Assembly: GCF_012272835.1 (NCBI RefSeq)
Contig: NZ_JAAWWK010000004.1
Span: 124,001-188,000, forward strand
Direction: 5' to 3'
Length of the DNA: 64,000 nucleotides
Source: Spongiibacter thalassae
Lineage (GTDB): Bacteria > Pseudomonadota > Gammaproteobacteria > Pseudomonadales > Spongiibacteraceae
The notes beneath the pieces are model-generated. The model did no database searches, was not told the origin of the DNA, and worked only from the letters and a program-made list of their open reading frames with translations. Shown piece by piece: positions 11,175-19,188 of the stretch. How positions within the stretch are numbered: the first letter of the stretch is position 1; the number at the start of each line of letters is the position of its first letter. The position numbers and the translations under genes were made by a program.

Positions 11175-12926
11175 ATGAATGGCAGAATAAAATCTTCCCT
11201 GCGCGCACTGTCTGTTAGCGCACTGTTGTGCGCCAGCGTTCCGGCCCTGGCCAGTGACCCACTGATCGTTCCAGAGGCCGCCAGCGGCTTCAGTGAGCGC
11301 AAAGCCGCACGCTACGCCAGCGCCATGGCCGTCACCGCCAACCCCCACGCCAGCAACGCCGCTTTGCAAATGCTCCAGCGGGGCGGTTCTGCAGTCGACG
11401 CCGCCATTGCGGCCCAACTGGTGCTTGGCTTGGTGGAACCCCAGTCCTCAGGTATCGGTGGCGGGGCATTTATGTTGCACTGGAGCGCCCGCGACAAGGC
11501 GTTGACCGCCTGGGATGGCCGCGAGACTGCCCCCGCCGGGATCGGCGAGAACCACTTCCTCACCGAAGAGGGCAAGCCGATGAACTTTTTCGATGCCGTG
11601 GTCGGCGGCCACGCCGTCGGGGTACCCGGCGTTATTGCCATGCTTGAGACCAGCCACCGCAAATACGGCAAGCTGGACTGGGCAACATTGTTTAAACCCG
11701 CCATCGCGCTGGCCGAAGAGGGCTTTGCCATTTCCGAGCGGCTCTACGCCCTGCTGAGCCGCATGCCGCGGCTCGCGGTCAACCCCGAGATCCGCCAGTA
11801 TTTTTTTATTGAGGCGGAAGACGGGCTGCAACCCAAACCCGAGGGCACGATACTCACCAACCCCGCCTACGCCAGCACCCTGCGGCGCATCGCCAAAGGG
11901 GGCAGCGAGGAGTTCTATCGCGGCGAACTGGCCAAACAGATCGTTACCGCCGTGGCCAATGACCCCAATCGCAGCGGCGCCCTCAGTCTGGCGGATATGT
12001 CGTCCTACCGGGCACAGCAGCTCACCCCGATCTGCGCACCCTTCATGACCTACTCGGTGTGTGGTGCCCCGCCCCCCTCTTCCGGCGGAACGACAGTACT
12101 GGCCATTCTGGGTATGCTGGACGCCTACACCCGGGAACACGGCACGCGCCTGTGGCAGCACACCTTCATTGAAGCCTCCAAGCTCGCCTTCGCCGACCGC
12201 AACACCTATATCGGCGACCCGGCCTTTGTCGATGTTCCCGTAAAAGGCCTGGTCGATCGCGGTTATCTCGCACAGAAAGCTCGCCAAATCAGCGGCAACC
12301 GAGCCATTCGCGACCCCAACCCCGGCATTCCCCCCGGAGCCGCCGAGCGCCAGCCCAGCCGCTCGCTGGAGCTGCCCTCTACCACCCACCTGAGTATTGT
12401 TGATGCCAGCGGCAACGCGGTCAGCCTGACCAGCAGTATAGAAACCGCCTTTGGCTCACGCATCATGGTCGGCGGCTTTTTATTGAACAACCAGCTCACC
12501 GACTTTTCCTTTGCCCCGCGTGATGAGCGCGGCGTTGCCATTGCCAATCGGGTCGAGGGCGGCAAGCGCCCGCGCTCGTCCATGGCGCCGACCATCGTCA
12601 TGGAGGGTTCGCGCCCTGTCCTCATCACCGGCAGCCCCGGCGGCGCGCGCATTATTGACTATGTCGCTCTTAATATTTATCGGGTTCTCGCGGAGAACAC
12701 CCCCGTCGCCGATGCCATTGCCGATGGCAATATCGTCGCCATGGGCAACACCGTCGAACTGGAAATCAACCGCTTTGACGACGAATTGAAACCTCGCCTG
12801 GAAAAGCGCGGGCACCGCATTGATCTGCGCGACCAGACCAGCGGCCTGCACGCGATCCGCATTCGCCCGGAGGGGCTGGAGGGTGGCGCCGATCCACGGC
12901 GGGAGGGGGCTATTCGAGGCTATTGA
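11175..12926 (+). CDS. ggt: Gamma-glutamyltransferase (periplasmic)
   Basis: GGT hydrolyses or transfers the gamma-glutamyl group of glutathione. The 583-residue precursor begins with a signal peptide (MNGRIKSSLRALSVSALLCASVPALAS). It contains the autoprocessing site LPSTTHLSIVD, where the second threonine becomes the N-terminal nucleophile of the small subunit. The GSPGGARIIDYV oxyanion region and PPSSGGTTVLAILGML support full function. The ATG at 11175 gives the clean signal peptide; a GTG 14 codons upstream would extend it without benefit. It converges on mutM with a three-base gap. Confidence 0.93.
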   Translation: MNGRIKSSLRALSVSALLCASVPALASDPLIVPEAASGFSERKAARYASAMAVTANPHASNAALQMLQRGGSAVDAAIAAQLVLGLVEPQSSGIGGGAFMLHWSARDKALTAWDGRETAPAGIGENHFLTEEGKPMNFFDAVVGGHAVGVPGVIAMLETSHRKYGKLDWATLFKPAIALAEEGFAISERLYALLSRMPRLAVNPEIRQYFFIEAEDGLQPKPEGTILTNPAYASTLRRIAKGGSEEFYRGELAKQIVTAVANDPNRSGALSLADMSSYRAQQLTPICAPFMTYSVCGAPPPSSGGTTVLAILGMLDAYTREHGTRLWQHTFIEASKLAFADRNTYIGDPAFVDVPVKGLVDRGYLAQKARQISGNRAIRDPNPGIPPGAAERQPSRSLELPSTTHLSIVDASGNAVSLTSSIETAFGSRIMVGGFLLNNQLTDFSFAPRDERGVAIANRVEGGKRPRSSMAPTIVMEGSRPVLITGSPGGARIIDYVALNIYRVLAENTPVADAIADGNIVAMGNTVELEINRFDDELKPRLEKRGHRIDLRDQTSGLHAIRIRPEGLEGGADPRREGAIRGY

Positions 12927-12929
12927 GCC

Positions 12930-13745
12930 TCAGCGCTGGCAAGCGGGGCAAAATACCGTGCTGCGCTGGGCCTGGCGAATTTCTTTCAGTACGCCGCGAC
13001 ACTGGGGGCAGGGCAGACCCGCACGGCCATAGACCAGCAGTTCCTGCTTGAAATAGCCGGGCTTGCCGTCACCGCCGACAAAGTCCCGCAGGGTCGTGCC
13101 GCCCTGATCGATGGCCCGCTGCAGCACCAGCTGAACACACTCGACCAGCCGTCGATAGCGGGCCAGGCTGATTTTTCCCGCTGCACGATCGGGCCGAATA
13201 CCGGCCATAAACAGGGCTTCATTGGCGTAGATATTTCCCACCCCAACGACAATGCGGCCATCCATTAATACGGTTTTAATCGCGGCGCTACGCCCCTTCG
13301 CCCGCGCCGCCAGGTAATCTCCGGTAAAATCCTCGGAGAGGGGTTCTGGCCCGAGATGACTGAGCAAGCTGTGGTTGCCGACCTCTCCCTCCAGCCACAA
13401 TACCGCCCCAAAGCGACGGGGATCGCTGTAACGCAACCACTGATCACTATCCAGAGCAAAATCCAGGTGATCGTGTTTTTCTACCGGGGTATTCGGCGCG
13501 ACAAAATAGAGTCGCCCAGACATGCCAAGATGGATCATCAAACTGCCCTGATCAAACTCAACCAGCAGGTATTTGGCCCGCCGCGAAACCCCCAGCACTT
13601 GCTGCCCGCACACCCTCTGGGCGAGATCGACAGGCACCGGCCAGCGCAGGCGGGACTCGCGCACGGTCACCCCGGTAATCACCCGCCCCAGCAAATGGGG
13701 GCTGACCCCTCGGCGCACGGTTTCGACTTCAGGTAATTCGGGCAC
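12930..13745 (-). CDS. mutM: Formamidopyrimidine-DNA glycosylase
   Basis: MutM excises 8-oxoguanine and FapyG from DNA. The 271-residue protein starts PELPEVETVRRG, where the proline after the initiator is the catalytic residue. The helix-two-turn-helix region VGVGNIYANEALF is present, and the zinc finger CPQCRGVLKEIRQAQRSTVFCPACQR lies at the C-terminus. The start must be the GTG at 13745, because the proline has to follow it; a GAGAGA site lies upstream. Confidence 0.96.
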   Translation of the reverse strand: MPELPEVETVRRGVSPHLLGRVITGVTVRESRLRWPVPVDLAQRVCGQQVLGVSRRAKYLLVEFDQGSLMIHLGMSGRLYFVAPNTPVEKHDHLDFALDSDQWLRYSDPRRFGAVLWLEGEVGNHSLLSHLGPEPLSEDFTGDYLAARAKGRSAAIKTVLMDGRIVVGVGNIYANEALFMAGIRPDRAAGKISLARYRRLVECVQLVLQRAIDQGGTTLRDFVGGDGKPGYFKQELLVYGRAGLPCPQCRGVLKEIRQAQRSTVFCPACQR

Positions 13746-14005
13746 GTCGCTGTCTCTCGGCAAGAAAACCCGAATTCTACTGAGTGGAGTGCCATTTGGA
13801 AACGCGTTTAGCGGCGTGATGACACTGCGAAACCGTAGTACTTTCCCCGGCAAAACAAGATGGCGAAATATTCCCGTCCAGCCCTCTATCGCAAGCCTTT
13901 GCACTGGATTATGCTCCGCACCACTTTAACCCCGGCACCGCATTCGGGCTTATAAACTGCTATCCTCTCCAGGGTTCAGGTCCTGAACAAACTCCTACGC
14001 AAACA

Positions 14006-17000
14006 TTGGCAACCATTATTGTGACTACCCGGAACAAGCTTAAAAAGTCGGTGCTGTATTTCGCCCTTGCAATGTCCCTCGCAGGGGTGGCTGTTGTCGC
14101 CATTGAGTATCACACGTCATACTTTCAGTCGCGTTATTTTTCCGCCCTGGCCAAGGACCTTCACTTCGAGTTGCGCGAGGGTGCCGCCGAACATATTCGC
14201 TTTCCCCAGCACGGCCCTTACAACATCCAGAACGGTTATACCCGCCTGCCGGTGTTCACAGAGCGCCTGCAAGGCAAGGGCTACACCATCAGCCGTCAGG
14301 CGGAGTTCTCTCCGGAGCTGCTGGCCTACGCAAACTGGGGAGGCAATCCACCCTACGCAGTGCCCAGCCAAACCGGCCTCACCATCCTCGGCGACGGCGG
14401 CAAAACCCTGTTCGCCGCGCGCGAGCCGGAGTTCGTCTACCGGCACTTCAACGACATTCCACAACTGCTGCTCAAGGCATTGCTGTTTATTGAAAACCGC
14501 GAATTACTGACTGAAAAAAGCCCGACAAAGAATCCGGTAGTGGAATGGGACCGACTGATTCAGGCCGCGATGGGTCGCATCCTCCACCCCGGCGAAGGCG
14601 GCCCCGGCGGCAGCACATTGGCCACACAAATGGAGAAATACCGCTATTCCCCAGGCGGCATGACCACCGACCATCGGGAAAAGCTGCGCCAGATTGTGTC
14701 TGCCAGTGTGCGCTACTACCACTCGGGTGAAACCAGCCGCGACAGCCGCAAGTCCATTGTGCTGTCCTACCTGAACTCAACCCCCCTCTCCGGGCGCGCG
14801 GGGCACGGGGAAATTCACGGCATTGGCGACGGTCTCAAGCAGTGGTACGGCATTGACTTCAAACACGCCAACTATGTGCTCACCGCACCCTCAGAGGTAG
14901 TTGGCATCGACGAAAAGGCGCGGGTCTTCAAGGCTGCACTGAGCCTGCTACTGTCCCAGCGGCGCCCCTCCCACTATCTGCTTGAAGGGCGGAGCGATCT
15001 CGACCAGCTCACTACCAGTTACCTGCGCGTGCTGGCGAACAACGGCATTATTGGCGAAAAGCTGCGCGACGCCGCAATGCGCCAGCCACTGACCTTTGTC
15101 GATCGCGAGCGTTTTCTGCCGCCCCCCGCCTTCGTCTCGCGCAAGGCGGTGAACAATGTGCGCAGCGAACTGATGAACATTCTGGGGGTAAACAGCCTGT
15201 ATACCCTGGACCGTCTCGACCTCACCGCGACCACCACCATTGCCGGAGACACCCAGGCCGAGGTGGGCAATCTGTTGCAGCGCGCGGCGAATCTGGACTA
15301 TGCCAAACAGTCCGGACTGCTCGGCGAGAAGCTGCTGCGTGAAGGTCAGCTCAGCGCCCTTAGCTATAGTGTGGTGCTCTACGAGCGCACTGCAACCGGC
15401 AATGTGCTGCGGGTGCAGACAGACAATCTGGACATGCCCTTTGATATGAACACCGGCTCCAAACTGGACCTGGGCTCAACGGCAAAACTACGCACCCTGA
15501 TCAGCTATCTTGAAATCATCGAGATGGTGTATTTGAAATACCGCGGCATGCCGCCGGCCGATCTCGCCTTCGCCCGCAACGTCGCCGAAGACCCCCTGCG
15601 CCAGTGGACGCTGGAGCGGCTGATCGACAATCCGGGCATCGACCTGAGAAGCCTGCTCGACGCCGCGATGCTGCGCAGCTATTCCGCCAGCCCCGCCGAA
15701 TCCTTTTTCACCGCCGGTGGCCTGCACAAATTCAGCAATTTCGACAAACTCGACAATAGCCGCGTACTGACCGTTGCCGATGCCATGAATCGCTCGGTGA
15801 ATCTGGTATTTATCCGCATGATGCGCGACATCACCCGCTACTACACCATGGAAATCCCCGGTTCACGGGAAGTTTTGCTCGACCGGGGCGATCCCCGCCG
15901 GGGCGACTACCTGAGCCGTTTTGCCGACCTGGAAGGGAAGATTTATCTCAACCAGTTCTACAGCTATTACCGCAACCTCGACCCCCAGCAGATCATCCAG
16001 CGCCTGGCGCAGCGCACCAAGCCCTTTCCCGGACGCCTGACAATGGCCTTTCGCTCGGTAAAGCCCGAGGCAGATCTGGAAGAGCTGGAGCGCTTTATAC
16101 AACTGCGACTCAGTGCCGACGCTCTGGAGGAAGTCGATATCGCCAAGTTGTATCGCCAGTACGACCCCGAACGCTTCAACAGCAACGACCGCGCCTACCT
16201 CGCGCGCATGCATCCACTGGAACTATGGCTGGTCAAGTCGCTGCTCGAGCAAGCGGACATCAGCCACAGCAAAATTGTTGAAGATAGCGCAGCGGTGCGT
16301 CAGGACGCCTACGCCTGGCTGACCCGCTCGCGCAAGGCCCGCGCACAGGACCGCAGCATTCGCATTCTGCTGGAACGGGACGCCTTCGTGGGTATTCACC
16401 GGCAGTGGCAACGGCTGGGCTATCCTTTCAGCAGTCTGGTGCCCTCCTATGCCACCGCGCTGGGTGCCTCCGCAGACCGCCCCACCGCACTGGCTGAGCT
16501 GATGGGTATTATCGTCAACGACGGTGTGCGTGTTCCCCTGCGCCAGATAGACCGAGTCCATTTCGCTCGCAACACACCCTACGAAACAGAGCTGACCATC
16601 AACCCACCTGCCGGGCAACGGGTGTTGTCGGTGGAGCTGGCGCAGACCGTGCGCCAGGCCCTCGCCGGCGTGGTGGAAAACGGCACGGCGCGGCGTCTGA
16701 AAGGGCTCTTTGTCGACGCCCAGGGCAAACCCGTGCAAGTGGGTGGCAAAACCGGCACCGGCGATCACCGTATGAAATCCTACGGCGCCGGAGGCAGGTT
16801 GATAGGCGATACTGCCGTCAACCGCAACGCCCTGTTCACCTTCTATATTGGCGACCGTTTTTTTGGCGTAATTCTCGCCCACGTCGGCGGCAACAAGGCC
16901 GAAGGCTTTGAATTCACCAGCGGCCTTGCCACCCAGTTGCTGAAAATCATCCAGCCGGCGCTGACGCCGCTGCTCGCCACCCCGGCGGCGGCCCCGGCAA

Positions 17001-17020
17001 GCCCCGGCAGCACAAACTGA
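14006..17020 (+). CDS. Divergent class A penicillin-binding protein (transglycosylase/transpeptidase)
   Basis: This 1004-residue protein has an N-terminal membrane anchor (about 15-34) and a glycosyltransferase-51-like domain. That domain shows FIENRE near 161-166, GGSTLATQ near 201-208 and IVLSYLN near 251-257. A complete penicillin-binding domain follows, with SxxK as STAK at 491-494, SxN as SVN at 597-599 and KTGTG near 915. The GT51 part departs from consensus: the usual ED..F..H after the catalytic glutamate is absent, so polymerase activity is uncertain. The transpeptidase triad is intact. Start is TTG at 14006 or GTG at 14021, neither with a clear ribosome site. The protein is longer than PBP1A/1B because of an insertion between SxN and KTG. 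Confidence 0.8.
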   Translation: MATIIVTTRNKLKKSVLYFALAMSLAGVAVVAIEYHTSYFQSRYFSALAKDLHFELREGAAEHIRFPQHGPYNIQNGYTRLPVFTERLQGKGYTISRQAEFSPELLAYANWGGNPPYAVPSQTGLTILGDGGKTLFAAREPEFVYRHFNDIPQLLLKALLFIENRELLTEKSPTKNPVVEWDRLIQAAMGRILHPGEGGPGGSTLATQMEKYRYSPGGMTTDHREKLRQIVSASVRYYHSGETSRDSRKSIVLSYLNSTPLSGRAGHGEIHGIGDGLKQWYGIDFKHANYVLTAPSEVVGIDEKARVFKAALSLLLSQRRPSHYLLEGRSDLDQLTTSYLRVLANNGIIGEKLRDAAMRQPLTFVDRERFLPPPAFVSRKAVNNVRSELMNILGVNSLYTLDRLDLTATTTIAGDTQAEVGNLLQRAANLDYAKQSGLLGEKLLREGQLSALSYSVVLYERTATGNVLRVQTDNLDMPFDMNTGSKLDLGSTAKLRTLISYLEIIEMVYLKYRGMPPADLAFARNVAEDPLRQWTLERLIDNPGIDLRSLLDAAMLRSYSASPAESFFTAGGLHKFSNFDKLDNSRVLTVADAMNRSVNLVFIRMMRDITRYYTMEIPGSREVLLDRGDPRRGDYLSRFADLEGKIYLNQFYSYYRNLDPQQIIQRLAQRTKPFPGRLTMAFRSVKPEADLEELERFIQLRLSADALEEVDIAKLYRQYDPERFNSNDRAYLARMHPLELWLVKSLLEQADISHSKIVEDSAAVRQDAYAWLTRSRKARAQDRSIRILLERDAFVGIHRQWQRLGYPFSSLVPSYATALGASADRPTALAELMGIIVNDGVRVPLRQIDRVHFARNTPYETELTINPPAGQRVLSVELAQTVRQALAGVVENGTARRLKGLFVDAQGKPVQVGGKTGTGDHRMKSYGAGGRLIGDTAVNRNALFTFYIGDRFFGVILAHVGGNKAEGFEFTSGLATQLLKIIQPALTPLLATPAAAPASPGSTN

Positions 17021-17032
17021 CGTCCCCCGCAG

Positions 17033-17056
17033 CCCCCGGCCATTCAGCGCCGGGGG
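17033..17056 (+). terminator. GC-rich hairpin after the penicillin-binding protein gene
   Basis: Arms CCCCCGGC and GCCGGGGG pair across an eight-base loop 13 bases after the stop codon. There is no T-tract, so termination would be weak or factor-assisted. Confidence 0.4.
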
Positions 17057-17125
17057 CACGCCGGACATGACATCTGCCGATGCAGCCGCGACAATAGGCG
17101 TTTTGCTCCTACGCCTGTACACACT

Positions 17126-19117
17126 ATGACTGAAGCCCAAGCCATTTACCTCGGTGTCGATACCGGCGGCACCTTTACTGATTTTGTCGCCGTCAGCGGC
17201 GATCAGGTACGTATCCACAAGTGTCTGTCCACCCCCGACCAGCCAGAGCGCGCCATTCTCGACGGCATCACCGCACTGGGCTTGCAAGGCGCCGTAGACG
17301 ACGGTCGCCTGCACGTGGTTCACGGCACGACGGTCGCCACCAACGCCGCCCTCGAAGGCAAGGGCGTGCGCACTGTGTATATCGGTAATCGCGGCTTCAC
17401 TGACCTGCTCAGCATTGGCCGCCAACACCGCGCCGAACTGTACAACCTGCTGCCACAGCCCAGCACCCCGCCGGTGCCCCCTGAGCTGTGCCTGGCGGCA
17501 GATTGCCGGGTAGACGCCCAGGGTCACGAACTTCGCGCCCTCGATACAGTGGAACTGCAAGCACTGGTTCAACAAGTGAAGCAATGTCAGGCGGACGCCG
17601 TGGCAATAAACCTGCTCTTTTCCTTTCTCAATCCCGATGCCGAAATCGCCATTGCCGAGGCCCTGCCGGACACCCTGTTTGTGTCCCGCTCATCGGAGGT
17701 ACTGCCTGAATACAAAGAATACGAGCGGGGGATGGCGACCTGGCTCAACGCCTGGATCGGCCCTCGAGTGCAGAGTTACCTGAACCGTTTGCAGAAGGCC
17801 CTCGGCGACAGCCCACTGTCGGTAATGCAGTCCTCCGGCGGCACCACCGATGCCGCGACGGCGGGGCGGCGCGCCGTCAATCTTTTGCTGTCCGGCCCGG
17901 CTGGTGGCCTCGCCGCCGCCCGACACCTGGGCCAGCGACTGGGCCAGCCAAAGCTGATGACCTTCGATATGGGCGGCACCTCCAGTGACGTCGCGCTGAT
18001 CGACGGCGATATTGCCCTTACCACCGAGGGCCGCATAGGCCCCTATCCGGTGGCCGTGCCCATGGTGGATATGCATACCATCGGCGCCGGTGGCGGCTCG
18101 ATCGCCTATATCGACGCCGGCGGCCTGCTCCGGGTTGGCCCGGAGTCTGCTGGCGCCAACCCCGGCCCTGCCTGCTACGGACTGGGAGGCACCTCGGCCA
18201 CTGTCACTGATGCCAACGTGGTGCTCGGCCGCCTCCCCGCCGACACCCGTTTGGGCGGCGGCATGCCCATTGTGGCCGATGCCGCCCGCGCTGCCATCGC
18301 CTCCCTCGCCAACGCTATGTCATTGAGTATTGAAGACACCGCCGCAGGGATCATCGCCATCGCCAATGAACACATGGTACGCGCGCTGCGGGTAATCTCC
18401 GTTCAGCGCGGCTTCGACCCCGCCGAGTTTGCCCTGTGCTGCTTTGGCGGCGCCGGCGGCCTGCATGTCTGTGATCTCGCCGAGGCACTGGGTAGCCGAC
18501 AGATCATTCTGCCCCGTCACGGCGGTGTCTTTTCCGCACTGGGCATGTTGCTGGCCCCCCGTGAACGGCAGCTGTCACAGACGGTAAACCAGCCGCTGAC
18601 GCCGGCACTGGCCGCGACATTGCGCGACTTTCAGGCAGCAATGGCAACGACCGGCCGAGAGCAATTGGCCGCCGAGGGGGTTCACGGCGACCAGATCACC
18701 GCCCACACCTCCCTCGACCTGTGTTACCACGGCCAGTCCTATACGCTGAACCTGCCGTGGCAGGAGGATATTCCCGCACTCATCAGCCGCTTCCATGCCC
18801 ACCATGCCGAGCGCTACGGTCACCGCCTGAACTTGCCTGTGCAGTTAATCAATATTCGAGTGGCGCTGCGCGCTCCCGCCACCCTGACGGCCATGCCCGA
18901 TCACCGCGGTCCCGGCAAGAGCGAGCCCAACTATTATTCACTGGCGGGTATCGACACACCCGTGCCCGGCTTCGACCGCGAAACGCTGGCGCCGGGGGAT
19001 TCGCTGACCGGCCCGGCACTGATCCGCGAGCCGGTGGCCAGCTGTTTCGTGCAGACCGGCTGGCGCGCCGAAGTGGATACACAGGGCAACCTCAATCTGC
19101 ATCGACATCGGGATTAG
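17126..19117 (+). CDS. Hydantoinase/oxoprolinase family subunit A (HyuA-like)
   Basis: The 663-residue protein has the HyuA signature GVDTGGTFTDFVAV at its N-terminus, the actin-like ATPase blocks VHGTTVATNAALEGKG and TFDMGGTSSDVALIDG, and GAGGGSIAYIDAGG. Members are ATP-dependent amidohydrolases acting on 5-oxoproline or hydantoins, or acetone carboxylase-type subunits. Most need a HyuB partner, but no hyuB is adjacent or elsewhere in this window. The nearby ggt suggests gamma-glutamyl/5-oxoproline metabolism, which is inference only. Confidence 0.85.
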   Translation: MTEAQAIYLGVDTGGTFTDFVAVSGDQVRIHKCLSTPDQPERAILDGITALGLQGAVDDGRLHVVHGTTVATNAALEGKGVRTVYIGNRGFTDLLSIGRQHRAELYNLLPQPSTPPVPPELCLAADCRVDAQGHELRALDTVELQALVQQVKQCQADAVAINLLFSFLNPDAEIAIAEALPDTLFVSRSSEVLPEYKEYERGMATWLNAWIGPRVQSYLNRLQKALGDSPLSVMQSSGGTTDAATAGRRAVNLLLSGPAGGLAAARHLGQRLGQPKLMTFDMGGTSSDVALIDGDIALTTEGRIGPYPVAVPMVDMHTIGAGGGSIAYIDAGGLLRVGPESAGANPGPACYGLGGTSATVTDANVVLGRLPADTRLGGGMPIVADAARAAIASLANAMSLSIEDTAAGIIAIANEHMVRALRVISVQRGFDPAEFALCCFGGAGGLHVCDLAEALGSRQIILPRHGGVFSALGMLLAPRERQLSQTVNQPLTPALAATLRDFQAAMATTGREQLAAEGVHGDQITAHTSLDLCYHGQSYTLNLPWQEDIPALISRFHAHHAERYGHRLNLPVQLINIRVALRAPATLTAMPDHRGPGKSEPNYYSLAGIDTPVPGFDRETLAPGDSLTGPALIREPVASCFVQTGWRAEVDTQGNLNLHRHRD

Positions 19118-19188
19118 CGCACTAACAATGACATTCACTGCCGGTATCGCTAAAGTGTAGGAACCCGTTCACACACGCGCCGCCCGCC

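Noticed and set aside
16223-17584. 453-codon open frame antisense to the PBP and hyuA genes
   Set aside because: It spans the ends of two real genes on the opposite strand and shows no domain.
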